DNA of 64,000 bases, from positions 23,640 through 87,639 of the forward strand of contig NZ_CAJNBK010000026.1 of assembly GCF_905220975.1 (NCBI RefSeq). Reading direction: 5' to 3'. Below the pieces are notes generated by a model. It saw only the letters and a program-made list of their open reading frames with translations, was not told the DNA's origin and ran no database searches. The position numbers and the translations under genes were made by a program. Of the stretch, positions 18,869-28,151 are shown in pieces. Numbering within the stretch: position 1 is the first letter of the stretch; each line of letters starts with the position of its first letter. The DNA comes from Paraburkholderia haematera (GTDB taxonomy: Bacteria > Pseudomonadota > Gammaproteobacteria > Burkholderiales > Burkholderiaceae).

Positions 18869-20344
18869 TCACTGGAACCAATGTTCACGTGCTTTCATGA
18901 TCAACGCCTTAGCGGCATCCTCTTCCATTCCGGTCATCTCGACCAGTTCATCCACAGCCAGCTCGGCGAGGTCGTCGCGCGTCTGGATCTGGTGTTCGGC
19001 AAGCTTGGCGAGCAGGTCGGCATCCATGCCGTCCAGGCTCTTCAGGTCGAGTGCAACATTCTCGACCTTTTCTTCATTTGCGATCGCCTGCGTCAGCAAT
19101 GCATCGCGCGAGCGATTACGCAATTCGTGAACGGTGTCTTCGTCGAATGCTTCGATTTCGAGCATCTCGTTGAGCGGCACATAAGCGATCTCTTCGAGGC
19201 TCGTGAAGCCTTCGTCGATCAGGATGTCGGCAACTTCTTCGTCGACATCGAGACGCGCCATGAACAGGTCACGCAGTACGCCGCGCTCCTGATTCTGCTT
19301 CTGCGCAGATTCGTCCGGCGTCATGATGTTGATCTGCCAGCCGGTGAGTTCGCTGGCAAGACGCACGTTCTGGCCGCTTCGGCCGATCGCGACCGCCAGT
19401 TCGTTTTCGTCTACGACGACGTCCATCGAATGCTTTTCTTCATCGACGACGATCGACTGGACGGCTGCCGGCGCGAGCGCGCCGATCACAAACTGTGCGG
19501 GATCTTCCGACCATAGCACGATGTCGACGTTTTCGCCACCGAGCTCATTACGCACCGCCTGTACGCGCGAACCGCGGATACCCACGCACGTGCCGATCGG
19601 ATCGATGCGCTTGTCGTAAGCAACCACGCCAATCTTGGCGCGCACGCCCGGATCGCGGGCCGCGGCCTTGATTTCCAGCAGGCCCTGTTCGATTTCCGGC
19701 ACTTCCATTTCGAACAGCTTCATCAGGAATTCGGGCGCCGTACGCGACAGCTCGATCTGCGGACCGCGAGCGGTGCGATCGACCTTGGCGATATAGGCGC
19801 GCACGCGGTCGCCCACGCGCAGATTTTCCTTCGGAATCAGCTGGTCGCGGCGCAGCAGCGCTTCGACTCGGCCGGTTTCGACGATGAAGTTGCCCTTGTC
19901 CAGGCGCTTCACCGAGCCGGTCATGATGTGCTCGCCACGCTCGAGGAAATCGTTCAGGATCTGCTCGCGTTCAGCGTCGCGCACCTTCTGCAGGATCACC
20001 TGCTTGGCAGCCTGCGCGCCGATACGGCCGAATTCGATCGACGGCACCGGTTCTTCGATGAATTCGTCGAGCTGGATTTCCGGCTTCTGTTCGCGTGCTT
20101 CGAACAGCAGGATTTCCTGATCCGGTTCCTGAAGACCCGCTTCGTCCGGCACCACTTTCCAACGGCGAAACGTTTCGTGCTCGCCGCTTTCACGGTCGAT
20201 CTGGACGCGGATGTCCGCGTCTTCTTCGAAGAGTTTCTTGGAGGCCGAAGCGAGGGCCGCCTCGAGCGCGGCAAATACCACGTCTTTATCGACGTTCTTC
20301 TCGCGTGCCAGCGCATCCACCAGCATCAACACTTCGCGACTCAT
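18869..20344 (-). CDS. nusA: Transcription termination/antitermination factor NusA
   Basis: NusA binds RNA polymerase and modulates pausing, termination and antitermination. The 491 residues show an N-terminal polymerase-binding domain, an S1 domain near residue 135-200, two KH domains (the first around GTCVGIRGSRVQ and the second around AIGRSGQNVRLAS), and two C-terminal acidic repeats of helix-hairpin-helix type. Its ATG overlaps the rimP stop codon (ATGA), so the two are translationally coupled. infB follows 93 bases later. Confidence 0.97.
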   Translation of the reverse strand: MSREVLMLVDALAREKNVDKDVVFAALEAALASASKKLFEEDADIRVQIDRESGEHETFRRWKVVPDEAGLQEPDQEILLFEAREQKPEIQLDEFIEEPVPSIEFGRIGAQAAKQVILQKVRDAEREQILNDFLERGEHIMTGSVKRLDKGNFIVETGRVEALLRRDQLIPKENLRVGDRVRAYIAKVDRTARGPQIELSRTAPEFLMKLFEMEVPEIEQGLLEIKAAARDPGVRAKIGVVAYDKRIDPIGTCVGIRGSRVQAVRNELGGENVDIVLWSEDPAQFVIGALAPAAVQSIVVDEEKHSMDVVVDENELAVAIGRSGQNVRLASELTGWQINIMTPDESAQKQNQERGVLRDLFMARLDVDEEVADILIDEGFTSLEEIAYVPLNEMLEIEAFDEDTVHELRNRSRDALLTQAIANEEKVENVALDLKSLDGMDADLLAKLAEHQIQTRDDLAELAVDELVEMTGMEEDAAKALIMKAREHWFQ

Positions 20345-20799
20345 TGTTTGCGGCTCCTAAAGTCAACTTTCGGAACGAGGCGTGCCTTATCGATATCCGC
20401 GACGGTGAAATCGAGCATCGCGGCGCCTTCCTTCCCTTCAAATTCCAGACCGATCGTCTCGCCTTGCGGAGCATGCAGAATGCCCCGGTACGATTTCCGT
20501 CCGTCCAATGGCTTTTTCAATGTGATTACCACTTCGCTGCCTGCGAAGCGTTCAAAATCCGCCAGTTTTTTCAGCGGGCGGTCGAGACCCGGCGACGACA
20601 CTTCAAGCCGCTCGTAATCGATATTTTCGACCGTCAGAACGTGCTGGAGCTGACGCGTGACTTTCTCGCAGTCTTCGATCGCGATGCCGGCAGGCTGGTC
20701 GATATAAATACACAAACTGCCGCGCCCGGTGCGCTCGAGATCGACGAGCTCGTAGCCGAGTCCCACGACCGTGGTTTCAATCAGTTCCGTCAGTTGCAC
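20341..20799 (-). CDS. rimP: Ribosome maturation factor RimP
   Basis: RimP helps assemble the 30S subunit. The open frame extends to 20928, but homologues start at QLTELIETTVVGLGYEL. Here this is a GTG at 20797-20799 with AGAGGG upstream, giving 152 residues, the usual length. The motif VSSPGLDRPLK is characteristic. The stop overlaps the nusA start by four bases. It is the first gene of the operon and is preceded by a long leader that contains an attenuator-like hairpin. Confidence 0.94.
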   Translation of the reverse strand: MQLTELIETTVVGLGYELVDLERTGRGSLCIYIDQPAGIAIEDCEKVTRQLQHVLTVENIDYERLEVSSPGLDRPLKKLADFERFAGSEVVITLKKPLDGRKSYRGILHAPQGETIGLEFEGKEGAAMLDFTVADIDKARLVPKVDFRSRKQ

Positions 20800-20926
20800 A
20801 GTGCCCTCTAAGATGTTCGCGCGGCGAGACCTGCCGGGTTTGTCTGCAAACACCAATGCGGGCCGCGCGCCAAGCCGGCGCACGTTCGTGCTACCCGAGA
20901 TGCCGAACCACTTAGAACTGAGCGGC

Positions 20927-20951
20927 AAAAAAAAATGGGCTAAACGCCCAT
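20927..20951 (-). terminator. Attenuator-like terminator in the rimP leader
   Basis: The minus strand reads ATGGGC, GTTTA, GCCCAT followed by eight more T. This is a compact intrinsic terminator 128 bases before the rimP start and downstream of the predicted promoter. Transcription of the rimP-nusA-infB operon would have to read through it, which suggests attenuation, perhaps autogenous by NusA. That mechanism is inferred. Confidence 0.7.
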
Positions 20952-21015
20952 CATCTTATTACCGGTGGTCGCACCTGAGCCGCACATGAAAAGCCGCACG
21001 CCCAGCGACTCCGCG

Positions 21016-21044
21016 ATTGTAGCCATTTTTCGGGACAAACGCAA
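21016..21044 (-). promoter_or_regulatory. Predicted sigma-70 promoter of the rimP operon
   Basis: A -35 box TTGCGT (21039-21044) and a -10 box TACAAT (21016-21021) lie on the minus strand 17 bases apart. The transcript would start near 21008, giving a leader of about 210 bases. The rest of 21050-21332 has no supported gene. It holds an 8-base inverted repeat at 21206-21240. Confidence 0.6.
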
Positions 21045-21263
21045 ACCGCAGAACGCCGCGCAAAGCGCATTTCCGCTTGATTTCATGGGAATCTTTCAAC
21101 GATATGGCGACGCTTCGGGCCTTTTGCAAGGCGGCTTGCGCCGCCTCAGACCCGCGCCGCGCACGTAGGGCCAGGAAACTCTGCCCCTACTTATGTGCAC
21201 GCCACGGTTTTATGCGTTACATGAAACCTGCGATAAAACCCGCGGCGCTCGTCGATCGATTCT

Positions 21264-21315
21264 GACGGTGGCGAGGCGTGAATCGTTGAGAAACAATCAG
21301 CCGCCCACCGTCATG
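21264..21315 (-). other. Inverted repeat just after rluB
   Basis: Nine-base complementary arms (TGACGGTGG and CCACCGTCA) flank about 30 bases directly downstream of the rluB stop. There is no clear T run, so this may be a weak or Rho-assisted end of the scpB-rluB message. Confidence 0.35.
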
Positions 21316-21332
21316 CTTACAGCGCTTGCTGC

Positions 21333-23264
21333 TTAACGGCCACGCGAGCGACCGCGCGGCGCGCCGCCGCCGCGATTGGCACCGCCTGCGTTGGCGTTGC
21401 CACCACCGGCGCGGTTGGCGTTACCGCCACGATTGCCGCCCGGCCCGCGACTGCCACCGCCGCTGCCCGGATTGCCGCCAGGGCCGCCAGCGCGCTTACC
21501 GCCGCCAGCCGCACGATTGCCACCGCCCGACGGCGCGCGATTGCCGTCGACGTCACCACCACGGCCGCCACGCGGACCAGGCGCGCCGCCGCCCATCGGG
21601 CCACTGAAGCCACCGGCGCTGCGCCCAGCGCCACGATTGCCGTAGCCGCTGGCGCCACCGCCGCCAAAACCACCGCCCGCACCACCACCGAACCCGCCAC
21701 CCGCCGCTCCGCGACGGCCTTGACCGCGCGGCTGCTGCTGATCGAAGCGGCCATGCGACATCAGCACCGGTTCGCGGCCAATGAAGCCCATCGAGGTTTG
21801 CATCGGATCCGGCTGCTTGCGCTCCGGCGCCTCTCTGCGACCGCCCTTCTCTTCCGACGGCGCCTTCAGGCCGACCGACGCCATCAGCGCGCGCACCTGA
21901 TTGTCTTCGAGTTCTTCCCAGCGACCGCGCTTCAGACCCTTCGGCAGCGAGATCGGGCCATGACGCGTGCGGATCAGGCGGCTGACCATCAGGCCGGCTG
22001 CTTCGAACATACGGCGCACTTCGCGATTACGCCCTTCGGCGAGCGCGACGTGATACCAATGATTAGTGCCCTCGCCACCGCCATCGCGGATGCGCAGGAA
22101 ATTCGCCGGGCCGTCTTCCAGCTCGACGCCGTGCAACAGCTTCTGACGCATGCCTTCCGCCAGCTCGCCGACCACGCGCACCGCATATTCACGCTCGACG
22201 CTGTAACGCGGATGCATGAAACGGTTTGCCAGATCGCCCGAGGTGGTCAGCATCAGCAGACCTTCAGTGTTGAAGTCGAGGCGGCCGACCGCGAGCCACT
22301 TGGCGGTCTTCATGGGCGGCAGCTTGTCGAACACCGACGGACGGCCTTCCGGATCGGCATGGCTGACGATTTCGCCGGTCGGTTTGTGATACAGCAGCAC
22401 GCGCGGCGGCTTGTTAGCCAGCTTGCGCTTGACCGGCTTGCCGTTGATGCGGACCTGGTCGGTCGGCATGATGCGTTGGCCGATGTGGGCCGGTTCGCCG
22501 TTCACCGACACGCGGCCGGCAACGATCAATTCTTCCATGTCGCGGCGCGAGCCCATGCCGGCTTCGGCCAGCACTTTGTGCAGCTTCGGTGCGTCGTCGT
22601 CCGCGGCGAGGACCCGCTTGGGCGCGGCCGGCTTGCCACGGCGCAGCATCGGCGCGCGCACGCCGCCGGTGGCGCTGTTGTCCGCATCGAATGCGGGTGA
22701 GGTGACGTACGAGAACAGATCGTCCGGGCTCGCTTCGGTTGCGGCTGCCACCGGTGCTTCGCCGCCACGGCGATTCTGGCGCCGGGCGCCTTCGCGCGGC
22801 TGACGCTCGCGAGGTGCGCCATCGCGCTGCCCTTCACGTTGACCTTCGCGTTGACCTTCGCGAGGTGCGCCTTCACGAGGTGCGCCTTCACGTTGACCGC
22901 CCTCGCGCTTCGCGCCGCCCGCATTGCGGCGCGGGCCCTGACCCTTGGCGCCGGCATCCTTGCGCGGCATGCGCACTTGCGCGACCACCTCGCCGTCCGG
23001 CGGCGCTTCCGTGACGACCGGCGCTCCTTGCGCGGGCGCGCCTTCGGCGCCCTTCGTCTTCGCGCCGGCGCGGCGCCGGGCGATCAGGCTGCGCGGTCCG
23101 CGACGCAGGCCGCGGCGCGGACGGTCTTCGCCGTCTGCTTCCGTGGTCTGCGCCGGGCGCTCGCCCTCGCCTGCCGATGCTTGCGTGGTGCGCGCTTCGT
23201 CGGCGCGTGCCGACGGCACGGCGCGCTCGGATTCGGACGAATCGGTGTCGTGGGTATGTGTCAA
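21333..23264 (-). CDS. rluB: 23S rRNA pseudouridine synthase RluB with long low-complexity ends
   Basis: RluB modifies U2605 in domain V of 23S rRNA. The conserved core has an S4 domain near residues 225-275 (KLHKVLAEAGMGSRRD) and a RsuA/RluB catalytic domain with the aspartate in GRLDFNTEGLL near residue 325. The N-terminal 220 residues are charged and repetitive (EGQREGQREG, EGAPREGAP). The last 140 residues are Gly/Asn/Arg-rich and resemble RGG-type RNA-binding tails. The total of 643 residues is far above the roughly 250-300 of a minimal RluB. It follows scpB by 64 bases. Confidence 0.92.
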   Translation of the reverse strand: MTHTHDTDSSESERAVPSARADEARTTQASAGEGERPAQTTEADGEDRPRRGLRRGPRSLIARRRAGAKTKGAEGAPAQGAPVVTEAPPDGEVVAQVRMPRKDAGAKGQGPRRNAGGAKREGGQREGAPREGAPREGQREGQREGQRDGAPRERQPREGARRQNRRGGEAPVAAATEASPDDLFSYVTSPAFDADNSATGGVRAPMLRRGKPAAPKRVLAADDDAPKLHKVLAEAGMGSRRDMEELIVAGRVSVNGEPAHIGQRIMPTDQVRINGKPVKRKLANKPPRVLLYHKPTGEIVSHADPEGRPSVFDKLPPMKTAKWLAVGRLDFNTEGLLMLTTSGDLANRFMHPRYSVEREYAVRVVGELAEGMRQKLLHGVELEDGPANFLRIRDGGGEGTNHWYHVALAEGRNREVRRMFEAAGLMVSRLIRTRHGPISLPKGLKRGRWEELEDNQVRALMASVGLKAPSEEKGGRREAPERKQPDPMQTSMGFIGREPVLMSHGRFDQQQPRGQGRRGAAGGGFGGGAGGGFGGGGASGYGNRGAGRSAGGFSGPMGGGAPGPRGGRGGDVDGNRAPSGGGNRAAGGGKRAGGPGGNPGSGGGSRGPGGNRGGNANRAGGGNANAGGANRGGGAPRGRSRGR

Positions 23265-23328
23265 AACAACCTCAAAATGTCAGGTCGCGCACGCCCATTG
23301 CGGGCGTGGCAAAAAAAGTTCGGTTACG

Positions 23329-24417
23329 TCAGGCGCTGCGCGACTCGGGTTCGTCGTCGGTCAGAATGCCTGCGTCCTGCGCGGCATCGCGACGATCCTC
23401 AGGATCGCCGTGCGCCGCCGTGGTCGGGTTCGGCTCGGCGGCGTGCTCCGTATCGCGGAGTACGCCCGAGTCGTGCGCGGGTATTGCCGGATCGGCCTGG
23501 GAGACCGGATCGTGATTCAGTGCGGGTTCGGCAGCGCCGGCCTGCGGTACAACGTTTGCCGTTTCGGCATGTTCCTGCGCGGCCGGGACTTCAGCGGCAT
23601 CCTCATGCGGCTCGAATGCCGGCTCGACATTCGCCACGCCATTCGTGGCCTCGGCGAGTTCAGTGGCCTCGCTTGCTTCGACTGCCCCGCTCGCTTCAGT
23701 CGACTCTGCGCGCTGCACCTGATCGAGCGGCGCTTGATGTTCTTCGGCGTATTCGCCGCCGATTGCCGTTCCCACCGATTCGCTCGCGGCGGCGTCAAAC
23801 GGCACCGCCGACGCGCCCTCTTCGCCGGGAGCCGATGCCTGGGCGGCCTCGACCTCCGAAAATTCGATCGCATGCTGACCGAGCAGATCCGCGTTCAACT
23901 GCGCCGACGGATCGGCGAGCGGAGGCAATTCGTCGAGCGCCTTCAAACCGAGGTCGTCGAGAAATTGCCGCGTGGTCGCGTACAGCGCCGGACGGCCTGG
24001 CACATCACGATGGCCGATCACCTCGATCCAGCCGCGATCCTCGAGCTGCTTGACGACCTGCGTATTCACCGTGACGCCGCGAATCTCTTCGATATCGCCG
24101 CGCGTGACCGGTTGCCTGTACGCAATGATCGCCAGCGTCTCGAGTACCGCGCGCGAATATTTCGGCGGCTTCTCAGGATGCAAACGATCCAGGTACGAAC
24201 GCATCGCGGGCTTGCTTTGAAATCGCCAGCCCGATGCCAGCCCGACCAGCTCCACACCGCGCCCAGACCAATCCTGCTTGAGGTCTTCGAGCAAATTCCG
24301 AACAGTGTCTGCCGACACGCCGTCGGCAAAGAGCTTGCGCAAATCGCCGAGCTTTAACGGCTCCTGCGCGCAGATCAAGGCAGTCTCGAGGACGATCTTC
24401 GCCTCTTGGGTATTCAT
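23329..24417 (-). CDS. scpB: Chromosome segregation/condensation protein ScpB with acidic tail
   Basis: ScpB is the winged-helix subunit of the SMC-ScpA-ScpB condensin. The first 190 or so residues have the double winged-helix fold with the signature LETLAIIAYRQPVTRGDIEEIRG. Residues 195-362 form an Ala/Glu-rich, repetitive acidic tail absent from shorter homologues. It precedes rluB, an arrangement common in beta-proteobacteria. scpA is not in the window. The ribosome-binding site is weak. Confidence 0.93.
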   Translation of the reverse strand: MNTQEAKIVLETALICAQEPLKLGDLRKLFADGVSADTVRNLLEDLKQDWSGRGVELVGLASGWRFQSKPAMRSYLDRLHPEKPPKYSRAVLETLAIIAYRQPVTRGDIEEIRGVTVNTQVVKQLEDRGWIEVIGHRDVPGRPALYATTRQFLDDLGLKALDELPPLADPSAQLNADLLGQHAIEFSEVEAAQASAPGEEGASAVPFDAAASESVGTAIGGEYAEEHQAPLDQVQRAESTEASGAVEASEATELAEATNGVANVEPAFEPHEDAAEVPAAQEHAETANVVPQAGAAEPALNHDPVSQADPAIPAHDSGVLRDTEHAAEPNPTTAAHGDPEDRRDAAQDAGILTDDEPESRSA

Positions 24418-24608
24418 GCAGCTAGGTCAGACCCTGTGGTCAAAGAACCGGATCAAACAGACGATGTGGAACTGAAGACGCGCTCGCCCGATTCTGATCG
24501 GTCATATTGATGGGAGCACGCACCGGGGGGAGGCGAAACAGGCAATCGAGCCAAACCCAGCCGGACGGAGCAGCGATGTTCCTGAAAGGAATCGCGTGAC
24601 TGAGCGCC

Positions 24609-24637
24609 ATATTACGCAAAAACAATCGGTGCGTAAA
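24609..24637 (-). promoter_or_regulatory. Predicted promoter of scpB-rluB
   Basis: On the minus strand a -35 box TTTACG (24632-24637) and a -10 box TAATAT (24609-24614) are 17 bases apart. The leader to scpB would be about 185 bases. The remaining part of 24418-24778 holds no supported gene; it is the 3' flank of the aminotransferase gene. Confidence 0.5.
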
Positions 24638-24778
24638 GACGAAATCCCCGGCGCATTTTTCAGTTATGCCTCAATGCGACCGCCTAAAAGGAAAAGCGGG
24701 CGGAAATGAACGGGAATCGGACCGGATCAGGCCCGCAATCGCCCCTTAAGTCAGGCCGCCTGCCCGCCGCGCCCCGGC

Positions 24779-26014
24779 TCAATGCGTACCGCGTTGCGCG
24801 AGGAATCGCTTCAGACGCTCGACACCCGCGTCGAGCCGGGCCGTGTCGCAGGCATAGCACCAGCGCACGAAGCCCTCGCCTTCTCGGCCAAACGCGCTGC
24901 CGGGCGCCACCCCCAGCCCTACTTCGCGCACCAGCGCCTTGCATAGCTCGAGGCTGCGCGACGCACCCGGCATCGAGAAAAATAGATACATCGCGCCCGG
25001 CGGCGCCTTCACGTCGACGCCCGGCACGGTGGACAGCGCGTCCACCAGATGGTCACGCGACGCCCTCAGGTCGAGCACCAGCTCCCGCGTGAAGCGCTCA
25101 CCCTGCTGGACGGCCGCGATGCCCGCCTGCTGAACGAACGCCGGCGCACACGACGTGTTGTATTCGACCAGCTTGCCGAGATCGTCCATCAGCGCGGCCG
25201 GCGCGACGAGCCAGCCGAGCCGCCAGCCGGTCATCAGCCATGCCTTGGAAAACGAGTTCACGCAGATCACGCGCTCGTCGCGCGTGGCCAGATCGAGAAA
25301 CGACGGCGCCGTGCGCGAATCGGCTCCTGGCGTGCCGGAATCGGCGTCGGCGGTTGCGTCGGCGTAATAAAGACGTTCGTAGACTTCGTCGGCGACGATC
25401 CAGATGCCGTGGCGACGGCAATGTGCCAGCACGGCGCGCTGCTCGTCGCGGCTCATCACCCAGCCGGTCGGATTGTTCGGCGAGTTGATCAGCAACATCT
25501 TCGTGTCCGGCGTCAACGCCGCCAGCAACTGTTCGAGATCGAGCTGCCAGCCGCGTTCTCCGTAGTCCAGCGCGACGGTCTCCACATGCGCGCCCAGAAT
25601 CTTGGGAATTTCGACCAGATTCGGCCACAACGGCGTGACCGCGACAACACGGTCACCCGCGCCCACTACCAGTTGCGCCGCCAGCATCAGCGCGTTGACA
25701 CCGGCGCTCGTCACCGCGATATGGTCGGGCGACGTCGTCCCGTGCAATGCGCTCACGTAGTCCGCGAGTGCCACGCGCAGCGGCGCAATGCCCAGGTTGT
25801 GCGTATAGAAGGTAGCGCCGGCGGCCAACGCAGCGCTGGCGGCGTCGCGGATGAAGGCCGGCGTCACCCGGTCAGATTCGCCGAACCAGAATGGCAGCAC
25901 GTCTGCGACGCCGAAACCGGCATTCGCGACTTCTCGAATTTGCGAAGGACGTAGTCCGCGCACGGCATCGCGCGCGTTGGGGATGGGGGGCACAGGCAGA
26001 TCCGATTCGCTCAT
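24779..26014 (-). CDS. PLP-dependent class I/II aminotransferase
   Basis: This 411-residue fold-type I aminotransferase has the PLP-binding lysine K257 in SFSKAWLMTGWRLGW. The SPNNPTG motif is near residue 178 and ADEVYERLYY near 208. The substrate cannot be determined from sequence; aspartate/alanine-type or aromatic aminotransferase are both possible. The in-frame start at 26053 is longer, but the ATG at 26012-26014 has GGAAG at good spacing. A LysR regulator lies 132 bases upstream on the same strand and may control it. Confidence 0.88.
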   Translation of the reverse strand: MSESDLPVPPIPNARDAVRGLRPSQIREVANAGFGVADVLPFWFGESDRVTPAFIRDAASAALAAGATFYTHNLGIAPLRVALADYVSALHGTTSPDHIAVTSAGVNALMLAAQLVVGAGDRVVAVTPLWPNLVEIPKILGAHVETVALDYGERGWQLDLEQLLAALTPDTKMLLINSPNNPTGWVMSRDEQRAVLAHCRRHGIWIVADEVYERLYYADATADADSGTPGADSRTAPSFLDLATRDERVICVNSFSKAWLMTGWRLGWLVAPAALMDDLGKLVEYNTSCAPAFVQQAGIAAVQQGERFTRELVLDLRASRDHLVDALSTVPGVDVKAPPGAMYLFFSMPGASRSLELCKALVREVGLGVAPGSAFGREGEGFVRWCYACDTARLDAGVERLKRFLAQRGTH

Positions 26015-26146
26015 CAAGGCTTCCAGATGGATGACGGCCGGGCAATGGCTCAAGGTTGACGCTTGGGGAAAGCCACAGTTTAGCGCGGCGCCTGTTTTTG
26101 GGACGGCGAAGTGAAGCCACTGGGTGAAAAGGCCGCGCCCAGGTCA

Positions 26147-27049
26147 TCAGTCCAGATCCTCAGCCCGCGCCGGCAATTGCCGAATCAGCCCCCAGACCGC
26201 CTCCGCCGCCGGCGACAGCGAGCGGTCGCGCCGCCGCACCAGTTCGACCGTGCGCTCGGCGCGCGGCACGAGTGGCCGCGCCACCAGCGAGGCGCCCGCC
26301 GGCAGCGGCAGCGCAAGCCAGGGCAGCACGCTTACCCCGACGCCCGCTTCAACCAGCCCAAAAACGGTCGCGGAATGCCCCAACTCCTGCACCACGGTGG
26401 CGCTTACGCCGTACTCCTGCATCACGGCGTCGATGATCGGCCGGCTGCCAGACGCGTAATCGAGCATGACGAGCTGCTGGCCATCCAGGTCGGTCCATGC
26501 CACCCGCTCCTGCGCCGCCAGAGGGTGGTCGTCGCGCGAAACGACGCAAAACGAGTCCGTCATCAGCGATTCGCTGAGCAGGTCGTCGGCGGAAAATGGG
26601 CCGATGATCACGCCGAAATCGACTTCGCCCGACTTGACCTTGCGCACCACGTCGCTTTGCACGTCGTCGCGCAGACCCAACGTGATGTAGGGGAACTGGC
26701 GTCCACACGACGCCACCACGCCGGGCATCAACCGGCAGGCGACCGTCGGGCTCGCGGCCACCACGACGCGCCCGCGACGCTGCTCGCCGATTTCGCGAAT
26801 CTCGCGCAGCGCGTCGTCCAGGTCCGTCAGCAGGCGTGACACGCTCGATACCAGGTTGCCGCCGACATCCGTGAGCTGCACCTCGCGCGTAGTGCGGTCG
26901 ATCAGCTTGAGGCCGATCTCGCCCTCCAATTCGCGTACGCAGCGGCTGACAGCCGATTGCGTCAGACCGATCTCATCGCCGGCCCGGCTGAAGCTCTGCA
27001 GACGGGCGACCTCAATGAAAACCCTTAGCTGGCGCAGCGTTACATTCAT
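26147..27049 (-). CDS. LysR-family transcriptional regulator
   Basis: The 300-residue protein has an N-terminal LysR helix-turn-helix (RQLRVFIEVARLQSFSRAG, then LTQSAVSRCVRELE) and a C-terminal periplasmic-binding-like effector domain from about residue 90. It lies upstream of, and in the same direction as, the aminotransferase gene, which is a plausible target. The inducer is unknown. The 405 bases upstream contain no other gene on the same strand. Confidence 0.92.
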   Translation of the reverse strand: MNVTLRQLRVFIEVARLQSFSRAGDEIGLTQSAVSRCVRELEGEIGLKLIDRTTREVQLTDVGGNLVSSVSRLLTDLDDALREIREIGEQRRGRVVVAASPTVACRLMPGVVASCGRQFPYITLGLRDDVQSDVVRKVKSGEVDFGVIIGPFSADDLLSESLMTDSFCVVSRDDHPLAAQERVAWTDLDGQQLVMLDYASGSRPIIDAVMQEYGVSATVVQELGHSATVFGLVEAGVGVSVLPWLALPLPAGASLVARPLVPRAERTVELVRRRDRSLSPAAEAVWGLIRQLPARAEDLD

Positions 27050-27291
27050 TTACCAACCTCATCAATAACTCCATTTGATGCGCATTGTAGGGCGAAATGC
27101 CGCACCACTATCGTATTTAGCGATCTCGCTGCAATGCAGCAATAAGGCGCAAACGCACGCTGGCCGGGCCTAATTGCACAAGATTGGTGATTGTCCCGAT
27201 TTGCGAGATGGGTTTTTTGGATTCTTATACGCCCCTAGCTGGCGCCCGCGCTGGCCCGCTGTCACAGGGCTTTCAGGTAGTTGGACTCAAC

Positions 27292-27308
27292 TTGGCACAC
27301 TTCCTGCA
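27292..27308 (+). promoter_or_regulatory. Sigma-54-like promoter upstream of the transposase-derived gene
   Basis: The sequence TTGGCACACTTCCTGCA has the GG and GC pairs of the -24/-12 elements separated by exactly 10 bases. It differs from the common TTGC at the -12 box by one base. It lies about 150 bases before the gene at 27455. It matches the consensus by eye only. Confidence 0.45.
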
Positions 27309-27454
27309 TTTACATGCACACAGGGTCGGCGCCATGACTTCTGACTGACATGAAACCGTGGCAAGCCCGACCCCCCTTGGCACTCGCCTATCGAGTGCAT
27401 GGAGAGTGCGCGGCGCGGGGCAGCGCACCGGAGTTAGCTTCGCTGAGGTGAAAC

Positions 27455-27856
27455 ATGATGCTGTTCGACGATTTGAGAGACAACGAGTGGGCGCTGGTCG
27501 AGGCGTTGTTCTGTGCGGAGCCAGCACGGAGCGAACGGCGCGGTCGGCCACGCGTGGAAGCACGCGCGGTTGTCAACGCCGTGCTGTGGGTGCTGTCGAC
27601 GGGCGAAGGCTGGTCCAAGCTGCCGGGCCGCTATCCGTCACCGCCGACTTGCCGCCGTCGCTTCGACGAATGGCAAGCCGATGGTACGCTCGCCGAAATA
27701 GTTAAGCGACTCGGCACCAGCGGCCGTGAAATTTCGCTACGCGGCCGCATTGGCGCGACCGCGGCGAAACCGCCGGCACCGCCGAGCCGCGACCGCCTGC
27801 GTGGCGCATTCTGGACCAATCCGGAATCGTGGCGCGCGCCGGTCAAGATGGCCTGA
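27455..27856 (+). CDS. Stand-alone IS5-type transposase N-terminal domain protein (DUF4096-like)
   Basis: Residues 3-90 match the N-terminal helix-turn-helix domain of IS5/IS402 transposases (DLRDNEWALVEALF, then GRPRVEARAVVNAVLWVLSTG and GWSKLPGRYPSPPTCRRRF). The catalytic DDE domain that should follow is missing. In its place is an unrelated 45-residue basic tail. A strong ribosome-binding site, GAGGTGA, lies 5 bases before the ATG, and no inverted repeats or target duplications are visible nearby. It may be a domesticated DNA-binding protein or the residue of an old insertion; the good start site and absence of stops favour the former. Confidence 0.6.
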   Translation: MMLFDDLRDNEWALVEALFCAEPARSERRGRPRVEARAVVNAVLWVLSTGEGWSKLPGRYPSPPTCRRRFDEWQADGTLAEIVKRLGTSGREISLRGRIGATAAKPPAPPSRDRLRGAFWTNPESWRAPVKMA

Positions 27857-28012
27857 CGCGAATTGTTTTGCCTCCGGGCGCCTGCTGGCGCCCGGCGTGT
27901 ATCTGGGCCGCCGTGGGCTGTCTGTCGACGCCCGCCCGACCTTCAATGGGCACCGCTACTCGGCGCGCCCAGCGCAGTCGTCCCTTCCCGCTTCGCCGAC
28001 TTCGTTGCCGAG

Positions 28013-28033
28013 CCGCTTCAGACGCTGAAGCGG
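28013..28033 (+). other. Stem-loop downstream of the transposase-derived gene
   Basis: Nine-base arms CCGCTTCAG and CTGAAGCGG surround a 3-base loop. A weak T-rich stretch follows (TTCGATTGTT). It may be a weak terminator. The rest of 27857-28151 shows no supported gene. Confidence 0.35.
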
Positions 28034-28151
28034 TTCGATTGTTGCGGGTGAAACATCCATTTACTATTGCTTACAGCGTGCTTTCGTTACTCGGCATACC
28101 TTATGTGTATGCAAACAGGCCTTGAGTCGATCGGCTTGACGGGAGCTCAGC

